From positions 1 through 64,000 of the forward strand of contig NZ_NPDL01000006.1 of assembly GCF_002811475.1 (NCBI RefSeq): a stretch of DNA of 64,000 nucleotides, written 5' to 3'. The stretch comes from Leptospira hartskeerlii. Its GTDB lineage: Bacteria > Spirochaetota > Leptospiria > Leptospirales > Leptospiraceae. Shown here piece by piece: positions 6,721 through 14,582 of the stretch. Below the pieces are notes generated by a model. The model had not been told where the DNA came from and did not search any database. It saw only the letters and a program-made list of their open reading frames with translations. The position numbers and the translations under genes are program-made. The stretch's first letter is position 1. Each line of letters begins with the position of its first letter.

Positions 6721-7245
6721 ATGCAGAAAGAAAGATCGATATTGAACACACTTCCTCCTAACCTAGTAGAAGTTAATAGTTTATTCTCTGAAAATTGTAA
6801 TATAAAAATTAAAGACTATCAGATAGAAAAGGAAAGCTCTGATTATAATGCCGCTCTCTTTAATTTAGATAAGAAACAAGTTATCTTTAGATTAGCGAAA
6901 ATCACGCCTAAAAAAATTGGTATGTTTGTTACTCTTTGGAAAAGAAATAGAAAAGGAATTACGAGTCCCTTTCATAAAGGAGATAATATCGACTTAGTTA
7001 TAGTTGAAGTTAGAAAAGCTAACCAAATTGGGCACTTTGTTTTTAGCCAAGCAATTCTTATTGAAAAGGGCATTATCACTTCGAATAAAGAAGGCAAAAG
7101 GGGATTTAGGATATATCCTCCGTGGGAATTACCTTCTAATAATCAAGCTGCTGCATCCCAGCTTTGGCAATCACACTATTTCTTTGAGCGTTCAAAAGTG
7201 AATAGAGATGATAGTTTACGTCTCAAAGAATTGATTAATCTCTAA
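6721..7245 (+). CDS. MepB family protein
   Basis: A 174-residue member of the MepB family, whose name comes from the Staphylococcus mepRAB locus and whose function is unknown. Family features in order: YNAALFNLDKKQVIFRLAKITPKKIGMFVTLWKR (about 40-73), then PFHKGDNIDLVIVEVRKANQIGHFVFSQAILIEKGI (about 81-117), then GKRGFRIYPPWELP (about 124-137) and the C-terminal ASQLWQSHYF. All are in the expected order and the length is normal, so it appears intact. Single-gene cassette between attC sites 8 and 9. Confidence 0.88.
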   Translation: MQKERSILNTLPPNLVEVNSLFSENCNIKIKDYQIEKESSDYNAALFNLDKKQVIFRLAKITPKKIGMFVTLWKRNRKGITSPFHKGDNIDLVIVEVRKANQIGHFVFSQAILIEKGIITSNKEGKRGFRIYPPWELPSNNQAAASQLWQSHYFFERSKVNRDDSLRLKELINL

Positions 7246-7265
7246 TTTTAATAAAGCGAGCCTTC

Positions 7266-7376
7266 GCATAACTATCGGCTTGGCGTTACACTTCGAGCTC
7301 GCTTCGGCCTTGCGGCACATTCGCTTCCATCACTGCACTTGCTTTCGCAAACGTCGGAACACCTTGGTCGTTAGAC
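7266..7376 (+). repeat. attC site 9
   Basis: R'' GCATAAC 7266-7272 is the exact reverse complement of the mepB cassette's 5' end TTATGC (6628). R' is GTTAGAC 7370-7376. At 111 bp this is the shortest intact site; part of the interior hairpin is missing. Confidence 0.88.
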
Positions 7377-7405
7377 GACATCAAATAAAAATAAGAGTAA
7401 TAAAA

Positions 7406-8149
7406 ATGGACGTATTTAAAATCATATTAATACTTTTTATAAAGTTCTTTATTATAGAAAATATATCAGCTGAATCCCAATTTAATGGTAATTACTCATC
7501 GGAACCTTACAATGAAAACTCGAGAATAAGATTAGAAATCGATGATGATCGGGCAACGATTAAGTTCTATCAAATTCAGCAGCTTAATACTTGCTACGAG
7601 AGTATAAGTAAAAAATCAGCTGTGCTTACTTTTTCAGAGAATAAAGCGCTAAAGAGTTTGAATTCAGGCGAATGTCCGCAAAATTCATTCTTTGATACTT
7701 GCGAAATTAGTTCTTCTGATTTTCTTTATCTAGGGGAAAGAAAATTAATTTGCTCAATTCGAAATAATCAAAAACAAATAATTTTATATTCTACAAACCG
7801 AAATCGTTTAGTTGGAAAGTCGGCAGTAATAGGACATGTAGACGGGATATTGGTTGGTGGTAGAAATGCCGTTGTAAAAGAAGCAGTTAAATTTCGTGAA
7901 GAACCTTCTATTCTTAGCAAGAATATCACAATTATAAGAAAACTTGAAAGTTGTTGCTCAAAATCTGAGGATGAAAAATTTACATCTCTCCAAAAAGATT
8001 GGAATATTGTTGTAATTGCTAGGACAAAAGAAAGAGAGAAAATAGAGAAATGGGAAAATTATTGGTATTTTGTAGCAGTTTATGAATCGGAATTTTCTCA
8101 AGTGTATGGATGGGTTTTTGGCCAATTCATTAAAATAGAAGGAAAGTAG
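7406..8149 (+). CDS. Secreted protein with SH3-like C-terminal domain
   Basis: 247 residues from the ATG at 7406. An upstream frame start at 7280 lies inside attC site 9 and is not used. A hydrophobic leader (KIILILFIKFFIIENISAES) predicts export. The C-terminal half has VKFREEPSILSKNI and later WYFVAVYESEFSQVYGWVFGQFIK, the look of a bacterial SH3 domain in Leptospira envelope proteins, where a conserved YGWVxGxfI closes the fold. Several cysteines occur. The exact function is unknown; binding to peptidoglycan or another surface ligand is inference. Confidence 0.75.
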   Translation: MDVFKIILILFIKFFIIENISAESQFNGNYSSEPYNENSRIRLEIDDDRATIKFYQIQQLNTCYESISKKSAVLTFSENKALKSLNSGECPQNSFFDTCEISSSDFLYLGERKLICSIRNNQKQIILYSTNRNRLVGKSAVIGHVDGILVGGRNAVVKEAVKFREEPSILSKNITIIRKLESCCSKSEDEKFTSLQKDWNIVVIARTKEREKIEKWENYWYFVAVYESEFSQVYGWVFGQFIKIEGK

Positions 8150-8182
8150 GATAGCTCATTCAATCTTGGTTATATTGACGTC

Positions 8183-8307
8183 GCATAACTATTGCCTCAG
8201 CCGCAGCGCTTCGGGATCGCTAAAGCGACCCTCGCTCGGCCTACAGCACATTCGCTTCTGTCACTTCGTTTGCATTGGCAAATTCGTGCCGTCGCATTAC
8301 GGCCGAA
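8183..8307 (+). repeat. Truncated attC site 10
   Basis: R'' GCATAAC 8183-8189 and a normal left part are present up to about 8296, but the L'-R' end (CGTCGGCTAGGCTTGGTCGTTAGGC in intact sites) is replaced by unrelated sequence. It should be inactive for recombination. Confidence 0.75.
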
Positions 8308-8357
8308 ATAAACCTCTATCTTGAATAACCTCAATCGAACCCTTTGGAGAACAACAC

Positions 8358-8804
8358 ATGATCGTCGAAGCACAAGTAACAATCAACGCCCCTATTACAA
8401 AAGTCTGGGCTACAATGACTAATATCGAGAACACGGCAGGGATCATCAGTGGGATCCAGAGGATCGAGGTGGTTGAACGACCCGCCGACGGACTCGTCGG
8501 ACTTAAGTGGCGAGAGACACGTATGCTGTTTGGGAAGCCGGCCACGATAGAAAAGTGGATCACGGAGGAAAAGGAAAATGCGTTTTACACGACTCGGGCA
8601 GAAGACGGTGGTTTTGTGTTCCTTACTACAAATCGTATTTCAATGGGCAGCGCTGGTATCACATTGAAAGGTATTCATCAGACTCTACCACAAGGAATTG
8701 CTGCGCGGCTGAAAGCGTTGCCACTGGTCTTATTCAAGACTACAATCAAGAAGGCGATCATGCAAGACCTCAATGATATCAAGTCAGCCGTTGAACGTCC
8801 GTAA
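8358..8804 (+). CDS. SRPBCC (START/Bet v1-like) family protein
   Basis: 148 residues. The opening VEAQVTINAPITKVWATMTNIENTAGIISGIQRIEVVE and the WITEEKENAFYTTR segment are typical of SRPBCC polyketide-cyclase-like proteins with a hydrophobic ligand cavity. No signal peptide. The ligand cannot be deduced. The gene is richer in G and C (ACG, GCC, CGG codons) than its cassette neighbours, which suggests a separate origin. It lies between a left-half attC (site 10) and a right-half remnant (site 11), so it is probably a fixed former cassette. Confidence 0.8.
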   Translation: MIVEAQVTINAPITKVWATMTNIENTAGIISGIQRIEVVERPADGLVGLKWRETRMLFGKPATIEKWITEEKENAFYTTRAEDGGFVFLTTNRISMGSAGITLKGIHQTLPQGIAARLKALPLVLFKTTIKKAIMQDLNDIKSAVERP

Positions 8805-8856
8805 ATAACAAATAATGGTCGAGTTTTGATTGCTCCCAACATAAGGCCGGGAACGG

Positions 8857-8883
8857 AACGTCGGAACACCTTGGTCGTTAATC
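8857..8883 (+). repeat. attC remnant 11 (right end only)
   Basis: Only AACGTCGGAACACCTTGG and R' GTTAATC (8877-8883) remain; the left part is missing. Confidence 0.7.
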
Positions 8884-8900
8884 GAAATAAAGTCAGTTAA

Positions 8901-9770
8901 ATGTATTTGCTTGCGAAATATAAAATAGTAAGAGTTTGCAGTTGTTTGCTAATACTTACAGGATGTTACTCATACTTTTCCGTTGAGCAAACAAATTTAA
9001 GATTCCCAAAGACATTCGACAAGAATCAGGTCGAGAAGAAGAATATTGCTCTCATTGGTTTCAATCAATATGAATACTTTCAAGACTACTTTGATGTTGT
9101 TCATAAGCCAAAAAATGCCGTTGTTCTGCCTGGACGTCGCTATTATTACCCATCCAGATTTTTATATAGGGTTCCAGTAGCTTTCAAAGAAAGATATCTT
9201 ATGAGAAACTTTGGGGTAGGAAAGGATTTGTCATTATTCCCGATAAGCGGGTATTACGATGAATCTTTGAACTATTACTTAATGAAAAATTATCTAATGA
9301 TGGAAAAGGAGTTTTTAAATAAAACGCAACAAGAATCTTTTTATCAATCTTCAGAATTTTATGATCAATATGGTCGGTTCTATAATCGGGGAGTGGATTG
9401 TTATATTCTTGCAATTAATTATTCTCCTTTTCAGGCGACGGATTTAATAGGAGTCTCTACGATAGTTGGTTCGTATTTCACATCTCTATTTTCATTAAAT
9501 TATCTGCCGATAGTCGACCACCAATATTCGAACTCCAAATTTCTAATTTATAACAAATATTTCGTATTGATTGATGAATTTGAAATTGAAAAGCGATACT
9601 TCGTCTTTCATACTTTTTGGGAAAAGAGCGGATACGATTGTTCAATTAAAGACAATACTCCAAACGCATTTGCTCGAAAACAGCCGGAATGTCTTTGGTC
9701 AAATAATATTTTATTAGGAATGGACTTTGCTATTCAATCATTACTAGATAATATGAAGTTAGTTGACTGA
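8901..9770 (+). CDS. Leptospiral lipoprotein of unknown function
   Basis: 289 residues. A leader ending LLILTGCYSYF gives a lipobox (L-T-G-C, about residues 19-22), so a lipid-anchored envelope protein is expected. The mature part is rich in Tyr and Phe (for example YYYPSRFLYRVPVAFKERYLMRNF) without a fold I recognise. Conserved-looking portions include IALIGFNQYEYFQDYFDVV. The cassette position implies it was acquired. Cell-envelope cargo of this kind recurs in the array. Confidence 0.75.
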   Translation: MYLLAKYKIVRVCSCLLILTGCYSYFSVEQTNLRFPKTFDKNQVEKKNIALIGFNQYEYFQDYFDVVHKPKNAVVLPGRRYYYPSRFLYRVPVAFKERYLMRNFGVGKDLSLFPISGYYDESLNYYLMKNYLMMEKEFLNKTQQESFYQSSEFYDQYGRFYNRGVDCYILAINYSPFQATDLIGVSTIVGSYFTSLFSLNYLPIVDHQYSNSKFLIYNKYFVLIDEFEIEKRYFVFHTFWEKSGYDCSIKDNTPNAFARKQPECLWSNNILLGMDFAIQSLLDNMKLVD

Positions 9771-9856
9771 CTTTACTTCTGCTACTCTTCGGGCTTACTT
9801 TGTTTGTAAAACAAACTCGTGCCGTTACAAACGTCAGAACGCCTTGATCGTTAGAC
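9771..9856 (+). repeat. attC remnant 12
   Basis: The right half is preserved (CAAACTCGTGCCGTTACAA, CGTCAGAACGCCTTGATCG) with R' GTTAGAC 9850-9856. No good R'' box is seen after the preceding gene. Confidence 0.7.
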
Positions 9857-9895
9857 GTCACAAATCGATCGATACTGTCGATAAGAGGATTTACT

Positions 9896-11041
9896 ATGCG
9901 ATTTATTTCAGTATTATTAATCGCGGTATTAACTACTAGCTGCACAATTAAGATGAATAATGAAATATTAAAGAAAGATGAACGAATAAAAGACTATCTT
10001 ACAAAGAAAAACAGGTCAGGCGATTATCCGGGGATACAATATATCGTTACTTCTTCAAATTCAATACTGTATAATTTTAACATTGGATTGGCTGACATAA
10101 AAGAAAAACGACCAATAAGCGAGTCGACTACAATGATGATATATTCAATGACTAAAACATTCACAGCGGCTGCTGTACTTAAATTAGTTGATGAAAATAA
10201 ACTCTCTATAGACGATTCCGTTGAAAAATATCTTCCAGAAATTCCATACGGAAATCAGTTAACAATACGTCATTTATTATGCCAAACGTCGGGAATCCCA
10301 AATCCTATTCCATTGAAATGGGCTCACTTGGTTGAGGAAGATTCTAGTTATAATGAAGACGCTACATTAAAATTGATTTTGGCTAAGTATCCGAAATTAG
10401 ATTTCGCTCCTGGAAAGAAATACTCTTATTCAAATATATCTTATTGGATTCTCGGTAAAATAATTGAAGTAGTTTCAGGAATGTCCTATAAGGAATACAT
10501 GAAATCCCAAATTTTTGCAAAACTAGATTTGCCTAAAAATGATGTTGATTTTGTTATATCGCTGGAATCAAACCATGCCAAAGGTTATCTGAAGAGAATT
10601 TCTTTTATGAATCTACTTAAGATATTTGTAATGGATGCAAAATATTTTGGAGATTACGAGGATAGTTGGCTGCATATCAAAAATCATTATTTAAACGGAT
10701 CCGCTTTTGGTGGAATAGTTTCTTCAGCACAATCGGTGAGTGTTTTTCTCCAAGATCAATTAAAGACTGATTCTGTGTTATTCTCAAAAAAAACAAAAGA
10801 ATTATTTTACGAACAACAAAAAGACAATGACGGCAAGTTAATTGAAATGGCGCTTGGGTGGCATATTGGGATTATTGATTCTAATAAATTCTATTATAAA
10901 GAAGGTGGTGGTGGCGGTTTCCACGGGGAGATGAGAATTTATCCTTCAAAGGGGATTGCTACCGTGGTAATAGCTAATAACACCGAATTTAATGCACGTG
11001 CATTTTTGGATGTAGTCGATAGAGAAGTTTTTGAGAAATAA
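9896..11041 (+). CDS. Beta-lactamase-related serine hydrolase, lipoprotein
   Basis: A 381-residue class C beta-lactamase/esterase-family protein. A signal peptide ends in LTTSC (lipobox Cys16). The nucleophile motif S84-M-T-K87 (MIYSMTKTFTAAAVLKL) and the second motif Y178-S-N180 (KYSYSNISYWILGKIIE) are both present, with a glycine-rich GGGGGFHGEM near residue 340 at the third-motif position. Family members are D-aminopeptidases, esterases and penicillin-binding-like hydrolases, so antibiotic hydrolysis should not be assumed. AGAGGA lies before the ATG. Single cassette between two damaged attC sites. Confidence 0.88.
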   Translation: MRFISVLLIAVLTTSCTIKMNNEILKKDERIKDYLTKKNRSGDYPGIQYIVTSSNSILYNFNIGLADIKEKRPISESTTMMIYSMTKTFTAAAVLKLVDENKLSIDDSVEKYLPEIPYGNQLTIRHLLCQTSGIPNPIPLKWAHLVEEDSSYNEDATLKLILAKYPKLDFAPGKKYSYSNISYWILGKIIEVVSGMSYKEYMKSQIFAKLDLPKNDVDFVISLESNHAKGYLKRISFMNLLKIFVMDAKYFGDYEDSWLHIKNHYLNGSAFGGIVSSAQSVSVFLQDQLKTDSVLFSKKTKELFYEQQKDNDGKLIEMALGWHIGIIDSNKFYYKEGGGGGFHGEMRIYPSKGIATVVIANNTEFNARAFLDVVDREVFEK

Positions 11042-11050
11042 TGACAAGTC

Positions 11051-11180
11051 GCATGAGCATCGCCTCGGCCCTCTACATTCGAAGTCATTTCGCGCTCTAG
11101 TTCGGGGCCTATGGCTGTCACTTCGGTAGCATACACGGCTTGTGGCCGCCGTTGACGTCCCCAATGCTCGGCCGTGGAGC
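11051..11180 (+). repeat. Degenerate attC site 13
   Basis: GCATGAGCATCGCCTCGGCC on the left and CCAATGCTCGGCCGTGGAGC on the right align with the ends of intact sites, and the interior retains TGTCACTTCGGTAGC. The R' core reads GTGGAGC (11174-11180) instead of GTTAGGC, so it should be non-functional. The gene-free stretch 11181-11330 that follows shows nothing else I can name. Confidence 0.6.
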
Positions 11181-11330
11181 GGCATTGAATATCGAAAAAT
11201 AATTCTTTATTACCTTTAAACTTGAGCTAAAAGGTTCTTGTCTGAAATTGCCTATCAAAATAAAATGGCATAAAAGTTCTTTACTCGTTCTGTTTTAATT
11301 GCATAGCCCGTAACGACCTAATTTACTATC

Positions 11331-11356
11331 ATACAGATTATTTAATTTACCTGTAT
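11331..11356 (+). promoter_or_regulatory. Inverted repeat before the RRM gene
   Basis: ATACAG (11331-11336) and CTGTAT (11351-11356) flank an AT-rich 14-bp core about 20 bp before the ATG. It could be an operator or the 5'-UTR structure of a cold-inducible RNA-binding protein gene. Only the symmetry is seen. Confidence 0.35.
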
Positions 11357-11374
11357 AGAACGAGGATAAAATTC

Positions 11375-11677
11375 ATGTCATCTAAATTGTTTGTAGGCGG
11401 ACTTAGTTGGTCAACAACTGATCAAACCTTACGTCAAGTATTTGAAGCTCATGGCGCTATTCAAGAAGCCAATATCGTAGTTGATCGCGAAACAGGAAGA
11501 TCTAGAGGCTTCGGCTTTGTCACTTTTGCTGATCAAGAATCCGCAAAGGCAGCTATTTCAGAACTTAATGGTAAAGAAGTAGATGGACGAAACATCACAG
11601 TTTCGATTGCCGAAGAAAGATCAAGATCTGACCGTAATCGAAATAACGATAGGAAGTTTCAACGCGATCGTTGGTAG
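11375..11677 (+). CDS. RRM-domain RNA-binding protein
   Basis: A 100-residue protein with one RNA recognition motif filling residues 3-80. RNP2 is LFVGGL and RNP1 is RGFGFVTF. The C-terminal tail is Arg/Asn-rich (ERSRSDRNRNNDRKF), like bacterial and plant glycine/arginine-rich cold-shock RNA-binding proteins. GAGGA precedes the ATG. A second RRM protein of the same type is encoded at 56334-56591, but that one has no RS/RN tail. It lies inside the decaying cassette zone; whether it travelled as a cassette or is a resident gene is unclear. Confidence 0.92.
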   Translation: MSSKLFVGGLSWSTTDQTLRQVFEAHGAIQEANIVVDRETGRSRGFGFVTFADQESAKAAISELNGKEVDGRNITVSIAEERSRSDRNRNNDRKFQRDRW

Positions 11678-11701
11678 ACTTTTTTCTATACTAATAATTT
11701 G

Positions 11702-11746
11702 ATTAATTCTCTTGCACTGTTATATGCAAGCTGCAAGAGAATTAAT
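11702..11746. terminator. 15-bp perfect inverted repeat after the RRM gene
   Basis: ATTAATTCTCTTGCA (11702-11716) and its exact complement at 11732-11746 enclose a 15-nt loop, 25 bp after the RRM stop codon. There is no proper T-run, so termination is not certain; it could instead be an RNA 3' stabiliser or a binding site. Confidence 0.5.
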
Positions 11747-11768
11747 TTGTAAAACATTTCTTCATTTC

Positions 11769-11869
11769 GCATAAACAATTGCTTTTCTTGTAAAAGCCTT
11801 CATTGCTTGCTCAGCGTTTAAGACTTCTCCAGCACATTTTCTATTTTCACTCGCCGCCGACCGTTATGC
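11769..11869 (+). repeat. Degenerate attC site 14
   Basis: GCATAAAC (11769-11776, one extra A compared with GCATAAC) and R' GTTATGC (11863-11869) still match each other as reverse complements. The interior has diverged strongly and is shortened. Confidence 0.6.
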
Positions 11870-11897
11870 AGAAGATATTTGGACCTGCAACTAATCT

Positions 11898-12836
11898 ATG
11901 AATTTACTAGCTTCACATATCGATTCTCTTGAAAAAATCCAAATTGGAAACTCTGAGCAATGGATTGCTATTAGATCAAAGAAAGTAGAAAATCCAATTT
12001 TATTGTTTTTACACGGCGGTCCCGGAACTGCTCAGATCTTCTTTTCTCGAAAGCCTCAGAAAGAATTGGAAGATCATTTTATAGTAGTAAATTGGGATCA
12101 AAGAGGGGCAGGAAAATCATTTAATAGTCATGTCCGAAAATCGGACATGACTATAGACACTTTCTTACATGATGCACAAGAGCTAATTGAATATCTAATC
12201 AAGAGATTTAGTAAGAAGAAGATTTTCTTAGTAGGGCATTCCTGGGGGAGTATTCTTGGCATAAAACTATCTGCCGCAAGACCCGATTTAATATTCGCAT
12301 ATATTGGAATTGGCCAAATAGTGGATATGAAAGAAGGCGAAACAATATCATACAATTATACTCTTCAAGAAGCTATAAAATCTAAAAATAATAAAGCAAT
12401 TAGGGAATTAAGAAAGATTGGGCTACCACCATATCAGGATTTAAACTCTGCGGGAATTCAGCGAAAATGGTTATCGGCATTCAAAGGAACGATGCGAAAA
12501 GGAAATATATATAAGACAATCTTCATGAATATGACTTTGTCCGATGTTAGCATTTCATATATTATTCAATTTGTTAAAGGGATAATCTTTTCATTGGAAA
12601 ACTTAGAAAGTGAACAGATGAATATAAATATTATGCAGGAAAACCCGAGACTTGATGTGCCGGTATATTTCTGCGAAGGTAGATATGACTATACGGTTCC
12701 TTTTGAGCTTGTGGAAGAATATATGAAAATATTAGAAGCTCCACAAAAAAAGATAATCTGGTTCGAGAATTCTGGTCACCTTCCGAATTTCGAGGAAGTG
12801 AAAAAGTTTAACGATTTTTGTATATCGTTGCTATAA
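11898..12836 (+). CDS. Alpha/beta hydrolase (proline iminopeptidase-like)
   Basis: 312 residues. HGGPG at 39-43 forms the oxyanion-hole motif of the prolyl aminopeptidase family, and NWDQRGAGKS (65-74) is equally characteristic. The nucleophile elbow GHSWGS gives Ser115. The acid lies in the CEGRYDYTVPFE region (about 258-269) and the catalytic His in SGHLPNFE (about 296-303). A peptidase or ester hydrolase is expected; the substrate is unknown. A perfect 14-bp-arm hairpin lies within the coding sequence at 12124-12154. Confidence 0.88.
   Translation: MNLLASHIDSLEKIQIGNSEQWIAIRSKKVENPILLFLHGGPGTAQIFFSRKPQKELEDHFIVVNWDQRGAGKSFNSHVRKSDMTIDTFLHDAQELIEYLIKRFSKKKIFLVGHSWGSILGIKLSAARPDLIFAYIGIGQIVDMKEGETISYNYTLQEAIKSKNNKAIRELRKIGLPPYQDLNSAGIQRKWLSAFKGTMRKGNIYKTIFMNMTLSDVSISYIIQFVKGIIFSLENLESEQMNINIMQENPRLDVPVYFCEGRYDYTVPFELVEEYMKILEAPQKKIIWFENSGHLPNFEEVKKFNDFCISLL
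12124..12154. repeat. Perfect hairpin inside a coding sequence
   Basis: ATAGTCATGTCCGA (12124-12137), AAA, then its exact complement (12141-12154). It encodes NSHVRKSDMTID in the hydrolase gene without disturbing the frame. Confidence 0.85.
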
Positions 12837-12849
12837 ATATTGCAGAAGT

Positions 12850-12906
12850 AATGCGAATTCCTTTGTGACACTTGCTTGCTCTATTGCAAATGTCAGGCCA
12901 TTATGC
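12850..12906 (+). repeat. attC remnant 15
   Basis: TTGTGACACTTGCTTGCTCTA, then TTGCAAATGTCAGGCC and ATTATGCGAA resemble the right half of a site ending GTTATGC (12900-12906, with G changed to A). Only a weak remnant. Confidence 0.45.
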
Positions 12907-12955
12907 GAAATTCTGTTCGACCTTATTCATCATTCTTTCTATTTTTGATCATCAT

Positions 12956-13771
12956 ATGAAAGATTATATTAAGTCATTATTCTTGTTCTTTTTCTTAAGT
13001 TATTTTATCTCTTGGGTGATCTGGCTACCTTTATATTTACCAAAATTTGGAATCAATTCTTTACCCATCTTTCCTTTTCATCATGCATTTGGTGCAATTG
13101 GACCGGCTTCTGCGGCATTTATTGTTAGTAAAATTGATCAAGGAACTTTAGGTATAAAAAATTTGTTTTCAAAAATGTTCAGATGGGAATTCGATCTCAT
13201 CTGGTATATTGTCGCTCTATTCAGCCCATTTATTCTTCTTGCACTGTCTGTTCTTGCGAGATATTTCATATCATCCGAGATAAAATTGGCAGGGATTGGC
13301 GTAAGTAGAGAGTTCCCAAATTTTAACTTCGCTTTATTCTTTTTTTATAATGTTATTACATTTGGTTTCGGAGAAGAGATCGGTTGGAGGGGGTATGCTT
13401 TGCCGAAATTACAGAAACATTTCCAAGCATTTACTTCAACTATGATTTTGACCTTGGGCTGGGCTGTTTGGCATATTCCTCTTTTTTTCTATCGTCCTGG
13501 TTATATTGAGATGGGATTCTTCGGCATTATTGGTTGGGTAATGTCTTTGTTTACCGGAGCAATTCTTTTGACGTGGCTTTTTAATTCTACGCGTGGAAGT
13601 ATACTCATTGTCGCTATATTTCATGGTACAATAGACATTGTCTTTACTTCTAACTCTATCGACACAATCATTATGAATATTACCGGTTTCCTTCTGGTTG
13701 TATTTGCTATTTGTATCCTTCTGTTTAATGACTTGAAAAATCTGTCTCAAGTGGATCGCCAAACAGATTAA
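12956..13771 (+). CDS. CPBP (Abi) intramembrane metalloprotease
   Basis: 271 residues from the ATG at 12956; the longer frame from 12872 runs through an attC remnant. About seven hydrophobic helices. The three CPBP motifs are present: E140-E141-x3-R145 (FGEEIGWRGYALPKLQ), H173 in GWAVWHIPLFF and H223 in IFHGTID. This family contains Rce1-like proteases and bacterial proteins tied to bacteriocin self-immunity. The target is not known. Confidence 0.88.
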   Translation: MKDYIKSLFLFFFLSYFISWVIWLPLYLPKFGINSLPIFPFHHAFGAIGPASAAFIVSKIDQGTLGIKNLFSKMFRWEFDLIWYIVALFSPFILLALSVLARYFISSEIKLAGIGVSREFPNFNFALFFFYNVITFGFGEEIGWRGYALPKLQKHFQAFTSTMILTLGWAVWHIPLFFYRPGYIEMGFFGIIGWVMSLFTGAILLTWLFNSTRGSILIVAIFHGTIDIVFTSNSIDTIIMNITGFLLVVFAICILLFNDLKNLSQVDRQTD

Positions 13772-13790
13772 GTGGATCCAGACGTGATTT

Positions 13791-13863
13791 CAACTAATCG
13801 TTTACGCTCCCGCGATGATCTCGATTGAAACTTCAAAATATCGGAGAACTTTGATTGTTAGGC
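13791..13863 (+). repeat. attC remnant 16
   Basis: CAACTAATCGTTTACGCTCC on the left, TCGGAGAACTTTGATTG on the right and an intact R' GTTAGGC (13857-13863). The interior is almost gone. Confidence 0.55.
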
Positions 13864-14568
13864 GAAAGAAAAAGCAAAAGTATATTATTATTTGGAGCGT
13901 TTTTTAGCATATTCGCCCTACTAGGTATTTCAATAGATATTATAGTAGGAAGTTTTAATGGGGGTGGTTTATTGAAGTTATCTCAAACTGCTGTCGATAG
14001 ATTTAATGAACTGCATTCAAATACAGTTTTGGGCCTATATAATCTCGATTTATTGAATATAATTATTCAAATATTATTAATTCCTTCTTACTTCGCATTA
14101 TTCTTTGCCCAGAGAGGAAGGGATTTTGCTTTTAGTTTATTCGCTTTTGTTCTTTTCACTTTTGGAACAAGTATCATGGTATCAGCTAATGTTGCATTGT
14201 CGATGTTGGAATTGAGTGAAAAATATTTTAATACGAATAACGAATCTCAACGGTTATTGTATTCAGCAGCCGGAGAGGCACTGCTTGCGCAAGGAAAACA
14301 TGGAAGTCCCTCTGTATTCCTGGGTTTCTTTATTCCTACATTAGCAAATGTACTAATGTCAATAGTTATGTTGAAAAGCAAAGTATTTGGAAAGTTAAAT
14401 GCATGGATAGGAATAGTTGGTAGCGTATTCATGTTAATTTATATCATCCTGATTAACTTTAACTTTGGTATTAAGAATGTAGCGGTGTTTCTTGCTATGC
14501 CGGGAGGTTTATTGTTAATGTTATGGATGTTGCTATATACAATTCGACTATTTAAGCTATCAGTATAA
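13855..14568 (+). CDS. DUF4386 membrane protein
   Basis: 237 residues, six predicted helices, matching the DUF4386 family in order: LFGAFFSIFALLGISIDII, then a loop with a predicted long segment, NLDLLNIIIQILLIPSYFALFFAQR, SLFAFVLFTFGTSIMVSAN, FLGFFIPTLANVLMSIVMLKSKVFGKLNAWIGIVGS and the final helices. Function unknown. The only convenient start is TTG at 13855, which lies inside the R' box of attC remnant 16, so the first codons (L-G-E-R) are read from the recombination site. Either this is a fusion created by cassette insertion, or the native start was lost. Confidence 0.75.
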   Translation: MLGERKSKSILLFGAFFSIFALLGISIDIIVGSFNGGGLLKLSQTAVDRFNELHSNTVLGLYNLDLLNIIIQILLIPSYFALFFAQRGRDFAFSLFAFVLFTFGTSIMVSANVALSMLELSEKYFNTNNESQRLLYSAAGEALLAQGKHGSPSVFLGFFIPTLANVLMSIVMLKSKVFGKLNAWIGIVGSVFMLIYIILINFNFGIKNVAVFLAMPGGLLLMLWMLLYTIRLFKLSV

Positions 14569-14582
14569 ACGCTTTTCCTATC

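Noticed and set aside
46..7376. CRISPR array
   Set aside because: The repeats are 110-153 bp, diverged and separated by whole genes of unequal length, not by uniform short spacers.
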